64,000 bases of DNA from Cladocopium goreaui. Its lineage: Eukaryota > Sar > Dinophyceae > Suessiales > Symbiodiniaceae. The translations under genes were made by a program, and so were the position numbers. The stretch spans positions 180,513 through 244,512 of the forward strand of contig CAMXCT020000489.1 in the NCBI GenBank assembly GCA_947184155.2, in the 5' to 3' direction. Positions 49,585-58,325 of this stretch are shown piece by piece. Each line of letters opens with the position of its first letter. The first letter of the stretch is position 1. The notes beneath the pieces are model-generated. The model was not told the origin of the DNA. It did no database searches and worked only from the letters and a program-made list of their open reading frames with translations.

Positions 49585-49775
49585 AAAAACGAGCTGCTAA
49601 AAGAAACACAATGAAATAAGAACAGGTCATGACCAATGCGATGCTGAGTGAACACGTGCACTCACGACCACACTAGGACCCGGGGTGATGGAGCGGTGGA
49701 TCAGCCCTCCCCCTGGCGAGCAGCCGTTTTCCTGTTAATTTGCATGTATGATTGATAGAAAATGAAAAGGATCTG
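49585..49775. other. gap between recombinase and Gag
   Basis: About 190 bp (225 bp to the Gag ATG) with no open frame. It is GC-richer in the middle (49675-49730). It could hold a promoter or leader for Gag; no specific signal is recognised and it shows no similarity by eye to the terminal repeats. Confidence 0.5.
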
Positions 49776-50531
49776 TCACATACCGGCTCTTGTTTTGCAG
49801 AGCTGGCAGATCATGCCAGGAGCCTGGCTGCCAACTGATACTGCATCTTGGAATCTGAGCCTGCCACAGATCGAGGCCTCCTCGTTCAACTTCCGATCAA
49901 AAATATGGCACTTAAAATCACAAGTGACTAGAGCGCGCTCAGGAATGGAAGCCTTCACGATGAACTCCTGAACTAAGGGCTCAGAGACCTCCGCGTCTTC
50001 GTCTTCGATGACGAACTTCTCAGGATCTGGCACCCAACTGTCACGGAGCTTGGCGGCCATATCTTTCACCATTGCGACCGACAGTTCTTTTCTCTGTCGA
50101 GCGTACTTCAAGACGAGCTGCTTTGGGTCTTTCCAGTTCGCCTGTAGCCCGACGATCTTGTCGTCTACATTGGCCTTGACCGCTTGTGCGAGCATCGTGA
50201 CCCGCATAGAGTGCCAGGTGATCTCCTGGATAGCTTTCTCAATCTCGTCGACCTCATTGGTGTCGATGTAGTTGGAGCGCACTGATTGCCCCAAAGCATT
50301 GAGCATGAAATGCTTGAGCCATGCCAAACTGCGGCTGTAGGTGATTGCCTTGGTGAACCGCTTCTCGTTCTCGAGCTCCCAAATGAAATAGTCTCTGTCT
50401 GAAATGAAAGGTTGAAAGATCTTCCAACCCTCGTCCAGCCAGTCACGACCAGCCACAGAGCATTTGGGCACGGCGAACCTTAAGCCATGGGCATGGCATT
50501 TGGGGGTTTCATTTGCATTTGGGGGCTTCAT
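49776..50531 (-). CDS. tyrosine recombinase, N-terminally truncated
   Basis: 251 codons, the C-terminal half of a tyrosine recombinase. The HxxR box is at residues 107-110 (TWHSMRVTMLAQAV), a Trp at 133 (GLQANWKD) sits where His/Trp is expected, and the nucleophile is Tyr143 (LVLKYARQRK), 36 residues after the His. After the catalytic domain comes a Cys/His tail (CDFKCHIFD, ICGRLRF, MICQLC) like those in dinoflagellate recombinase-type proteins. The N-terminal half with the first catalytic Arg is absent. Homology seems to start near residue 17; residues before it come from the adjoining minisatellite, which supplies the ATG, and an in-frame TAG lies three codons upstream. Recombinases of this type integrate the circular cDNA. 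As it stands this copy should be inactive. Confidence 0.78.
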   Translation of the reverse strand: MKPPNANETPKCHAHGLRFAVPKCSVAGRDWLDEGWKIFQPFISDRDYFIWELENEKRFTKAITYSRSLAWLKHFMLNALGQSVRSNYIDTNEVDEIEKAIQEITWHSMRVTMLAQAVKANVDDKIVGLQANWKDPKQLVLKYARQRKELSVAMVKDMAAKLRDSWVPDPEKFVIEDEDAEVSEPLVQEFIVKASIPERALVTCDFKCHIFDRKLNEEASICGRLRFQDAVSVGSQAPGMICQLCKTRAGM

Positions 50532-50880
50532 AGTTGGCTACCCTCTGTTGAATGCTATGGGTTTCTTCTTGCCACCTTCTGTGGCACAGACTGCTCCTAT
50601 TTGCTGCAATGCAAAGGGGCTTCATAGTTGGGTTACCCTCTGTTGAATACTATGGGTTTCGTCTTGCCACCTTCTGTGGCACAGACTGCTCCTATTTGCT
50701 GCAATGCAAAGGGGCTTCATAGTTGGCTACCTCTGTTGAATACTATGGATTTCTTCTTGCCACCTGCTGTGGTACTGACTGCTCCCACCTGCTGCAATGC
50801 AAAGGGGTTTCATAGTTGGCTACCCCCTGTTGAATTCTGTGGATTTCATCATGCTATCAGCTGCAGTAGTGCTCTGATGT
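50523..50880. repeat. 93-95 bp minisatellite, four copies
   Basis: Units start at 50523, 50617, 50712 and 50805 with GGGCTTCATAG (GGGTTTCATAG in the last). Each contains TTCTTGCCACC and TTTGCTGCAATGCAAAG or variants; the fourth copy is degenerate after about 45 bp. Periods of 94, 95 and 93 bp do not keep a frame, so the plus-strand open frames across it are not genes. It abuts the truncated end of the recombinase. Confidence 0.93.
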
Positions 50881-50889
50881 CAGAACCTT

Positions 50890-52180
50890 TCTTCTTCAAA
50901 TAAAGCAAATCCAAATCGATGTTTCAAATTTATCAGCACTGTCTTTCAAATACCAATTTTTTTTTCAGTGTTCAAAAACATTTTGCGCCTGCTCAAATGT
51001 TTTTAAACGAGCAGGAAAAATATTGCAAAAACATTCAATTTTCACAAACTGGCAGAATCTGCTCTGCATTCAACAACTTTGCATTACAACAACTTTGCGT
51101 TAAAACGTCATCATAGTCGAGATATTTTCGTTTGCTGAAACATTCGGTATCTCCACATAGAAGCTGTAGGATTTTTTTGAATGAGATGATTCCATTCCAG
51201 CTGGTTGATGGTTGATAGTTGTATAAGAAAACAATGCATTTTGATGTGACAGCGAATGATTTCATTGTGAACCCACATGATGCTAATCTGACACCAGAAT
51301 TATTGATGTTTGCTTCGCAATTCGATTTCATGCACAGAACAGCATGAAGTTGATAGTGTGTTTGTTGTCAGATGATCATGTTGTCAGATCGTGCGTCGCA
51401 AAACAAGGGGATGAATGGTGAAACGTGTCCTTGGCTGACAGCCAAGTGAACAAACACTTGATGTACCAAGTGATGCATTTAGTTTATGGACCAATTATAT
51501 GATGACGTCTAACTAACACCTGGCCACACGGGCCCCACCACTCGGGAATCGCCAGGATGCAGTTCCTTAGATGACCAGATTTGGGGTGGAACCTGAATGG
51601 GACAGTGTAGACACTGCGTTTTTTTGTTTTCATTGGTAGAACTTTAGGGCATCGACTGAAAAGGAGGTGTTTGATCATTTTCACATGACGTAGGCAAAGC
51701 ATGAATACAGTAGCTTTGAGAAAGGTCTCAGGGAACTGCAAAAAACAAACTTTCAACTGCCAGTTGGAATGTGTCAGATGGGAATGTGTCAGATGGAATG
51801 TGTCAGAGGGGAATGTGCCAGTGGTTGAGGATATCAAGAAAAGGCAATCTATGAGCCTGAGTCGAAGACACAGCGACCTCAAGCTCAGGCTTCACAGGGG
51901 GCAACGGGGCAACGGGGCAACCTCAGGCAAGCAAACATGTCTGGCATGCCTCGAAAAAACACAATGACTGCACGAAAGAAGACTTTAACTAAGGTCAGTG
52001 CATCATCACAGGGTTTATTATGCCTGAGGCCAGCCAATCCAATAGCCTTTCCATGTGGAATAATCTTCAACTAATATCCTATAGTAGTCTAATCACAACA
52101 ACATGCAGTGGCACTTTTTTCCTTGAATCAAAATTCAGCCCAGGCTGCTCAAAAATGTCATCTTGCATCTATCAACTGAC
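50890..52180. other. non-coding DNA with one candidate exon
   Basis: AT-rich to about 51480. A minus-strand unit near 51527-51583 (acceptor CATTCAG before GTTCCA, donor GTGTTA) reads through ILAIPEWWGPCGQ and may be an exon. A tandem repeat GGAATGTGTCAGAT lies at about 51770-51829. Otherwise nothing seen. Confidence 0.5.
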
Positions 52181-52190
52181 ATTCAGACAA

Positions 52191-52685
52191 CTAATCGTTC
52201 ATAGTGTCCAATTGTCCAAGAACGAAAAGGTATTCCTGGGCATCCGCAAGGAACAACTGCACTTGCTGAAACTCATGTGAATTGCATCCTTGATCCCTCA
52301 GGCTCTGTGCGAAACGGATTCCAGCCAGCATGTCGTCACAAAGAGCTGCTCGGTAAGGGCAAAGGCGAGGTTCATGAAGACCCCCAAGCGCAGCCATTCG
52401 AGCAGCTCCAGTAGTTGGATATTCGTCCAAGACAAATGTGATTTGGTCCTCAGCTGGTATGGTTGTTGCCAGGCTAACCTGATCCTGGAGGCATTTGCAG
52501 GCTGTGAGCAAACTCCAGAGTTCAGATAGTGACACCAGCCGTTCTCCACAATAAGTCAAGATGGAAGCGACCACGTCTCTCAAATTATCCAAATCATCTA
52601 AGAAGTACCTTCGCTGCACATTGCCCATGTTCAGGGTCTTTGACAGAATGAATGTCACCATCATGACCTGCCATTCTTTAGCCAT
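52191..52685 (-). CDS. tandem paralogue 1, unknown function (164 aa)
   Basis: ATG at 52685 begins MAKEWQVMMVTFILSK. The frame extends upstream to 52820, but the extension is broken by an indel in the sister gene at 53483-54004, which supports the start at MAKEW. The protein is all-helical in appearance, with conserved blocks CGERLV, LLTAC, CLQDQV, LCPYR and EFQQ shared with the sister. No signal peptide, membrane segment or known domain is visible. 33 nt upstream lies a sequence resembling a relict spliced leader. The two proteins match at a little under 60% of positions by eye. Confidence 0.68.
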   Translation of the reverse strand: MAKEWQVMMVTFILSKTLNMGNVQRRYFLDDLDNLRDVVASILTYCGERLVSLSELWSLLTACKCLQDQVSLATTIPAEDQITFVLDEYPTTGAARMAALGGLHEPRLCPYRAALCDDMLAGIRFAQSLRDQGCNSHEFQQVQLFLADAQEYLFVLGQLDTMND

Positions 52686-52718
52686 GTTGAAGTTGAACAC
52701 CAGCTCAGGAGCAAGAAA

Positions 52719-52742
52719 CTTGAGCCAAATTATTGGCATCCG
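52719..52742 (-). promoter_or_regulatory. relict spliced-leader-like sequence, copy 1
   Basis: On the minus strand, 33 nt before the ATG of the gene at 52685, the sequence ends TTTGGCTCAAG, matching the last 11 nt of the dinoflagellate spliced leader. A GCCA further 5' also matches, with a 3-nt gap and mismatches near the 5' end. Retroposed dinoflagellate genes keep such relics. The partial match makes this a candidate only. Confidence 0.45.
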
Positions 52743-53107
52743 AATCACCACCGCCTGCATGTGGCCAAACAGAGCCCACATGTGAAAAGAGAGCAACCAA
52801 ACAACTGGCACCAGTGCCATCTGACAGCTGCCAGCCTACAGAAGAACAACTTGCCCTTCACTGGTTGAAGTGCAGATTCCACCCAGCATCCTGAATCAAC
52901 ACAAAGCTGGAAACGTTTGGACTTGTGGTCAGTTGAGAATGCGAACGAGATATTCGATTTGTGGAAATGTCATTTGACAAAGAAAATATCAGCAAAAACT
53001 GTCAGTTCGGAATGCAAGTTGTTCAAGCCGTCAGTTGCAAGTTGTTCAAGATGCCAGTTGACATGCTTAGTGCGCAAATCAGCCGTCGAAACAAACAATG
53101 CATTGAT
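52743..53107. repeat. duplicated flank, copy 1
   Basis: The DNA upstream of gene 1 (minus orientation) matches 54073-54415. The block 52935-53107 is identical by eye to 54241-54415 for about 173 bp; the rest differs only by a few substitutions and indels, including a 10-bp insertion in copy 2 and about 45 bp present only in copy 1. Confidence 0.9.
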
Positions 53108-53482
53108 CCAAGTTGAAGACGCAATGACCTTTAGTCTGGAAAGAGTGTACAATGTGTTGCCTGCAGTTCACAGCTTTTCGCACGAAACAGATCAACAGTG
53201 AAATGAAAACTTTCAGAGGGAACAACCTTAAGTGAACAAAACTGTTGACGCATCTCTTGCATGATGTTAGGTTGCGACATGTCACATGCTGAGATCTTAA
53301 ATTTTGCTTGATGGCATTTGCAAACAATCATGATAACTTAAAAGAGGGCATGGAAAAGTCAGTCTTGCAAATGACGTTCCACAACTAGACAACAAAATGC
53401 AGCACCATTTCTTTTTCCCATGATAAAAGTAAGCGACATCTGGCACTAAACCAACTGACATTCAGGCAACTAATCTAATCAT

Positions 53483-54004
53483 TCATGGCGTCTCACTGTC
53501 TGAGCATCCATCACCTGATTTCTTTTCCAGCTGCAACAAAATGCGAAGGAAAGCGTGGGTGTCCTGGAGGAAAAGTAGTGCTTGCTGAAACTCATCTGAT
53601 TGGACTTCTAGCTTGCACAGGCTTTTTGCACACTGGATGGCGGCCATCATGTCAGCATGAAGAACTGTTCGGTAAGGGCAAAGACGAAGTTCATCAAACG
53701 TCCCAAGCGAAGCAGCTGGGGCAGCTCCAGTACTTGGATTTCCGTCCAAGACCACTTTGATTTGGCCCTCAGATGGTATGATTTTTGCCAGGTTAACCTG
53801 ATCCTGGAGGCATCTGCAGGCTGTGAGCAAGGTCCAGAGGTCACTTAGACACACCAGGCGTTCTCCACAAACAGTCAAAACAGAACGAATCACTTCTCTC
53901 AAATTCTCCAACTCTTCTGAGAAGTCCTCTCGCTGCACATCGTTCATCTTCAGCATTTTTGACATAATGAAAGTCACCATCATGACCTGCCATTCTTTAG
54001 CCAT
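53483..54004 (-). CDS. tandem paralogue 2, unknown function (173 aa)
   Basis: ATG at 54004 begins MAKEWQVMMVTFIMSK and the frame ends at TGA 53483. It shares with gene 1 the blocks CGERLV, LLTAC, CLQDQV, STGAA/TTGAA, LCPYR and EFQQ, and differs through the middle and at the C-terminus, which is longer (KKSGDGCSDSETP). The first 16 codons and the upstream flank are nearly identical to gene 1 while the rest has diverged. A spliced-leader-like relic lies 44 nt upstream. No known domain. The pair arose by a tandem duplication with a 1.31-1.33 kb period. Confidence 0.68.
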   Translation of the reverse strand: MAKEWQVMMVTFIMSKMLKMNDVQREDFSEELENLREVIRSVLTVCGERLVCLSDLWTLLTACRCLQDQVNLAKIIPSEGQIKVVLDGNPSTGAAPAASLGTFDELRLCPYRTVLHADMMAAIQCAKSLCKLEVQSDEFQQALLFLQDTHAFLRILLQLEKKSGDGCSDSETP

Positions 54005-54048
54005 GTTTAAAGTTGAGCGTCAAAAAACACCAGCTCAGGGGCAAGAAA

Positions 54049-54072
54049 CTTGAGCCAAATTATTGGCATCCG
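54049..54072 (-). promoter_or_regulatory. relict spliced-leader-like sequence, copy 2
   Basis: Identical 24-nt sequence to 52719-52742, placed 44 nt before the ATG of gene 2. It was copied with the tandem duplication, so it is not independent evidence. Confidence 0.42.
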
Positions 54073-54415
54073 AATCACCACCGCCTGCATGTGGCCAAAC
54101 AGAGCCCACATGTGAAAAGAGAGCAACCAAACATAACCAAACAACTGGCACCAGTGTCATCTGACAGCTGCCCGCTTGCAGATTCCACCCAGCATCCTGA
54201 ATCAACACAAAGCTGGAAACGTTTGCACTTGTTGTCAGTTGAGAATGCGAACGAGATATTCGATTTGTGGAAATGTCATTTGACAAAGAAAATATCAGCA
54301 AAAACTGTCAGTTCGGAATGCAAGTTGTTCAAGCCGTCAGTTGCAAGTTGTTCAAGATGCCAGTTGACATGCTTAGTGCGCAAATCAGCCGTCGAAACAA
54401 ACAATGCATTGATCC
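54073..54415. repeat. duplicated flank, copy 2
   Basis: Partner of 52743-53107. The identical 173-bp block contains AGTTGTTCAAG twice and the motif GTCAGTTG common in introns of this array. Confidence 0.9.
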
Positions 54416-54651
54416 TGAAGACAAACCCTGAAGAAAAGTCAGCAAACAGTGAGTTCAACATGCAAAAGACACATGAGAAAGAAGGTATCCGAAGCAGTTG
54501 ACTGCTTAGAAGGTTGCGCGACGTCCGTTTTCCACGCAGCAAACTGGCAGCTGACATCAAACATCTACTACTCGCATCCAATACCAACTGGCATCAAACA
54601 TCTGGCTGAATTTCAAGGACATCGTCATCGTTCTCATCATCATTTGGACGC

Positions 54652-56637
54652 TCAGCCTGGGAGACCAGGACACACCATCAAGCCAAATCTGAACACAGCA
54701 AATCTTGGTTGAAAAACGTGCCTTTTAAGAAACAAGTTTTTAACCAAGAAAAACATTTTGAAGCTTAAAAGCCAAGGCACGGATTGCGACAAGTCATGCT
54801 GCAGGACGACAATATGTCTCAGCCTGTGATGCTGGCCTTGCAGATATCGTCTTGGCGCAGCATTTTCTGGCGTGGAATTGTACCGATGGTCCAAAAAACT
54901 GTAATGCTGCAACCTTGGGTCACGGCGCTTTGTTCCTTTGGCCCATCCAATCAAAAAATCCAAAGCATCTTTGTGTATGCCCCCTTTCAGATGGCATTGC
55001 TCTGCTTTCTTCACAATATCCTCTCGCTCTTTCACTGGCATGTGCTTCCTCAACTGGTTGCCAGATGGCTGCAACGATAATGATCTTCTCACATCATCAA
55101 TTTCAGCTGCAGGCACCAGCAAACAAACCTGATACGGTTGGGCATCTGACATGTACTTGTGCACGCCCATGACCAAGTCATTTGGATGAGGAGGTGGGGC
55201 CCCTGGCCAAGCAGTGATCTCTGCGTCCCCAATGTCTTCCATTTGATGTCGCTGAACGATCCGGAACCCATGTGGGGCGAGTGGGCCAGTAACACATGAG
55301 AATTTCAAAGGAATTTCCTCAGCCCAACTTCGCCAGTCTGCTGACTGGTCATGCTTCCAACAACTTGTCTTGAAGGTTCCGTTTTCAAACGAACAGCCAT
55401 TGAGGAACTTCTCATACAAATTGACCAGCTCTCTGTCTGTATTGAAAGCCTCTGCAGAGGTTTTCACCACCGCTTGCCCCCCGAGGGCATCGAGACACGT
55501 GTGCGTGTGCCCCTTGATGGGGAAGCAGATGTAGATTGATTCAAAAACCTGGAGGAGCCTCAGTTTGATGAAAAATCTCAAGACAACTGAATTTTTGTTG
55601 TCTCTGCTTGTGTTGTCGAGAGCCAAGCAAAGATGCCGAGCCAGTGCCTTGTGCTTGTCGTAAATTCCAGTGAGCAGCCGGCTGAGGCATTCAAGGTGGG
55701 AACATGAGTCTTTGGGAAGGTCGGGATCCGCTATTGCAAATTCCACTGAATGGAAATGGCACCAGCACATCTGGACATGCATGGCTGGCCTGATCAAGTC
55801 ACAGAATGCCTTGGTGAAGTTTTGGCATCGAGGAACTTTGTGCTTGGCTTGATCAAGCCCATCACTGCGAACAAACATCACACTGTGCTGCAGCAAATTC
55901 AAATCTGTCCCTGATAGCATCGCGGCCCTTGTTTGTCCGGCCTGTGCGTGGAAGTTGCTGTCAAGTTGTCTATCGCGCCAATTGCGCAATAGGTGCCCTG
56001 CGTAGTCCTCCATTGTGGAATTTCGCTCAGCTACTCCCATGTGTCGCTGGAGCTGTTTTTTGTACCACATACATTCATCGCAAACTCCATGCTGCCCTGT
56101 GCTTTTGCGGAAGGCAATGTGTTTCCTCGAAGCACGAAGTGCACGCAAGAATGTTGTCCAAGATGGTTTTTCTGTGTAATTGTTTTGCTCACACCAGGCT
56201 CTGCACATCTGATACAGCACAATAGGTTTTACAACCCCTAGGTATCTTCTCGGAGCATCACCCAATTGCGGCCCTTTCATGGCGTTCTGGAAGGGATTGG
56301 ATGTGACGATGGCCTTTGTAGCCATTGCTGCAAGCTTTCTTGAATCTGCCTCATTCCAATCATCCTTTGACATCTGGCACTCTTCATCTTCAGAATCTGA
56401 ATCTGGCAACTCACATCTGACATCACATTTTCCATCAGCTGACTCTGACCTGTGTTTGGGAGCGAAAACCAATGTTGGGCGGCCCAGCCCTTCAAAATCA
56501 AATCTGTCAGGCAACCACTCACCCTCGTTGTGGTACCGCAGCTGCAAGAACCGATGACAGAGATCCAGCTGGGGCCTTGCAACTGCATTCTGTACTCGGA
56601 AGGCTCTCTTGCGACGATCTGGAAGTCCATGTTGAAC
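54652..56637 (-). CDS. DDE-type transposase-like protein, main exon
   Basis: An open frame of 661 codons from an AG|G acceptor (CGCCAG before GTTCAA) to TGA 54652. Early residues read HGLPDRRKRAFRVQNAVARP; a region with a Cys pair (GVCDEC, residues 186-189) follows, then a DDE-like core: SDGLDQAKH (D259), ALDNTSRDNKN (D341, N342) and GHTHTCLDALGG (D383). This pattern, with the DN(x)xRxNKN and GHTHxxxD boxes, is that of the eukaryotic DUF7869-type family, which I take to be transposon-derived. Dinoflagellate genomes carry many copies. The last 45 or so codons are hydrophobic and poorly coding, so the true end may come earlier. Terminal inverted repeats were not found. It could also be a domesticated gene. 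Confidence 0.75.
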   Translation of the reverse strand, partial: VQHGLPDRRKRAFRVQNAVARPQLDLCHRFLQLRYHNEGEWLPDRFDFEGLGRPTLVFAPKHRSESADGKCDVRCELPDSDSEDEECQMSKDDWNEADSRKLAAMATKAIVTSNPFQNAMKGPQLGDAPRRYLGVVKPIVLYQMCRAWCEQNNYTEKPSWTTFLRALRASRKHIAFRKSTGQHGVCDECMWYKKQLQRHMGVAERNSTMEDYAGHLLRNWRDRQLDSNFHAQAGQTRAAMLSGTDLNLLQHSVMFVRSDGLDQAKHKVPRCQNFTKAFCDLIRPAMHVQMCWCHFHSVEFAIADPDLPKDSCSHLECLSRLLTGIYDKHKALARHLCLALDNTSRDNKNSVVLRFFIKLRLLQVFESIYICFPIKGHTHTCLDALGGQAVVKTSAEAFNTDRELVNLYEKFLNGCSFENGTFKTSCWKHDQSADWRSWAEEIPLKFSCVTGPLAPHGFRIVQRHQMEDIGDAEITAWPGAPPPHPNDLVMGVHKYMSDAQPYQVCLLVPAAEIDDVRRSLSLQPSGNQLRKHMPVKEREDIVKKAEQCHLKGGIHKDALDFLIGWAKGTKRRDPRLQHYSFLDHRYNSTPENAAPRRYLQGQHHRLRHIVVLQHDLSQSVPWLLSFKMFFLVKNLFLKRHVFQPRFAVFRFGLMVCPGLPG

Positions 56638-56744
56638 CTGGCGTGGGAGGTCATGTCATGCCAGGCCAAGACTTGCATTGAAAAATGAACGATTGAAAAA
56701 CCAACTGAAACAAATAAACGGGCACATAAAAACTAACCAAAGCA

Positions 56745-57425
56745 TTAATGCTGACGTGTTGCCCTGTGGAGCCGTGCTTTTGAAATGCCCAGAGCCCACA
56801 CAGCCGCTTTCTGGCAAATGCGCATCCCTTTGTCTGCCCCATGAAGAAATAGGCCAATTCTGACAGATGGTCTTTTTGACCCTTGCCTGACGCTGTAGTG
56901 TCGGGACGTCTGCTTGGCTACTTTTTCCTCATGACCAGAGTCTGAATCTGAATCAGCTGGATTGGAGGTGCTTGTGGATTGGCCAGCATCATCCACTTCT
57001 GAGGTTGACGTTGTTGAACCTTGACCATCGCCTGTACCTCTGGAAGGTCTTGCCAGCGCCTGTCTCGGAGTGATGGTGGCTGAGTCCGGATCAGGTTTGA
57101 ATATCCAGCGCAGTTCTTGGTCTTGAACTTCAGAAACTACATGTGACATTTCCTCTCTCCATTTCTTGACTTCATCTAACAATGGCTGCAAAAGCCCAAA
57201 GCAATTGTGCAGGCAGAATGCGCAACCAGTCTTGCAGCTACCCAAGCTGCGGTTGAATTTCTCCAAAAACAATGCCCATTTGGCAAACCAGTCAGTCTTA
57301 GACGACTGGGAGGTTTCCTTGGTCTGTGGATTACTCTTCCTTTTGTTGCCTCTTCGAGACCCACATGGCAACGGGTGTACGGGCACAACGAAGTACGGGT
57401 CTGGCTCTGTATCTGTGGAGCTCAT
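56745..57425 (-). CDS. transposase-like protein, first exon
   Basis: ATG at 57425 starts MSSTDTEPDPYFVVPVHPLP. The frame has 226 codons: a basic stretch (RRGNKRKSN), a Cys-rich segment (SCKTGCAFCLHNCFG), a disordered Ser/Asp region, then ICQKAAVWALGISKARLHRA, the segment that in related proteins leads into the transposase core. It must join the exon starting at 56637, but a canonical junction is not clear: exon 1 ends in CGTCAG before CATTAA, exon 2 starts after CGCCAG. The shared CAG would allow a non-canonical junction keeping phase 0. GTCAGC is a GT alternative but would break the frame. Confidence 0.62.
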   Translation of the reverse strand: MSSTDTEPDPYFVVPVHPLPCGSRRGNKRKSNPQTKETSQSSKTDWFAKWALFLEKFNRSLGSCKTGCAFCLHNCFGLLQPLLDEVKKWREEMSHVVSEVQDQELRWIFKPDPDSATITPRQALARPSRGTGDGQGSTTSTSEVDDAGQSTSTSNPADSDSDSGHEEKVAKQTSRHYSVRQGSKRPSVRIGLFLHGADKGMRICQKAAVWALGISKARLHRATRQH

Positions 57426-57429
57426 GGCT

Positions 57430-57870
57430 TTTCAGGTGGCAAGAGAAGCATCACTGCCACAACTTGAAGCCCAGCGCAGAAACTTTCAAATTTCAAGACA
57501 TTCTTTGAGGCTAGAACATCATATCCTGCCAACACTGCTTCAATGCTGCCTGTGCCAATGTTGCCTCAGTTTGCATCAATAGACACTTGACAAGACATCA
57601 GTGTGAAACAGTGCCAAAATATCAGTGTGAAACAGTGCAAAAACATCACCGCGAAACAGTGCCAAAACATCAACCACAACAGCATTGCCCACAGACTTTT
57701 CTAATTTTTTCCACGCCATCAAAATGACCAAAATTCCAGAAAGCGCAGCAGAACAAAATGAGCCCACCTCACTCAGTCCGTCAAACGTTGCCATTCACAG
57801 GTGGCATCTTCAAACTCAAATTCATCTGGCAACATCAGGTGCAATCTGGCATCTAGCAGCGTAATCAACT
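57430..57870. other. intergenic spacer between two minus-strand genes
   Basis: Contains a tandem repeat of about 24 bp (AGTGTGAAACAGTGC and variants, 57599-57665), read in one minus frame as repeated ALFHTD. A short conserved-looking minus frame at 57576-57794 ends in that repeat and is not supported. The region probably holds the 3' end of the large gene and the promoter of the transposase gene. Confidence 0.5.
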
Positions 57871-57878
57871 TCCATCTT

Positions 57879-58325
57879 TCAGCTGCTGTCACGGGTCAAC
57901 TTGATTGGCTTGTTGGCTTTCATGCTAACATCTTGGTTGCAAATCAAAAAAGCCTTCTTTGCCGTGAGTTTCGAATGTACCTTGTCGAATCCAAACCTCC
58001 ACATCCATGAGAATGCTGGGTGCAAGCTGATCTTGTCATTCATGAGGATCAAGTTCCTGGCTGCATTGCCTGGGGTGTAGCTTGTAGGTTCCTTGTCCTT
58101 GGGCAGGAAGAACCACGGCTTGCCTTGCTGAGCATCTGTTGAAACCTTGATGTCGAACCCATGGGTGCCATTTCCTGAGGATGGCTGGCGAACCGATACC
58201 ATGTGTCCTGTCACTGCGATGTCTGCCAAGTTGTGAGTCTTCATCAGCTCCTTGACCACAATGTAGAAAGATCCCTTTTGCACCCTTTGATCAGCTTCAT
58301 CCGCACCGGCATTCCCAACGATCAC
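57879..58325 (-). CDS. large unknown gene, last exon (E10)
   Basis: Starts at the acceptor CTTGCCAG before GTGATC, phase 0, and runs 148 codons to TGA 57879. It reads VIVGNAGADEADQRVQKGSF, later NLADIAVTGHMVSVRQPSSG and GFDIKVSTDAQQGKPWFF. Splicing from E9 gives EAWW followed by VIVGNAG. It is the C-terminal part of the 1147-codon model; no domain recognised. An intron of 532 bp rich in TGTCAGTTGAA-like words precedes it. Confidence 0.7.
   Translation of the reverse strand: MIVGNAGADEADQRVQKGSFYIVVKELMKTHNLADIAVTGHMVSVRQPSSGNGTHGFDIKVSTDAQQGKPWFFLPKDKEPTSYTPGNAARNLILMNDKISLHPAFSWMWRFGFDKVHSKLTAKKAFLICNQDVSMKANKPIKLTRDSS

Larger units (their letters stand above)
44413..50500 (-). mobile_element. 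tyrosine-recombinase retroelement with cytosine methyltransferase
   Basis: A near-complete retroelement on the minus strand. In its own direction it runs: tyrosine recombinase fragment (50531-49776), Gag (49551-48262), Pol (48261-45295: C5 methyltransferase, reverse transcriptase, RNase H), then a 3' end of two identical 232-bp repeats around a 412-bp spacer. The repeat layout matches the B1-A2-B2 end of split direct repeats (Ngaro/PAT-like DIRS elements). Recombinase upstream of the polymerase recalls trypanosomatid VIPER/TATE elements. The matching 5' A1 copy was not found: the element's 5' end is cut where the minisatellite begins near 50.5 kb. Methyltransferase-bearing retroelements are known from dinoflagellates. 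No target-site duplication is expected for this class. Confidence 0.82.

Noticed and set aside
50464..50903. Plus-strand repeat peptides (CCNAKGLHSWLP)
   Set aside because: The minisatellite period is 93-95 bp and does not keep a frame; the peptides are artefacts.
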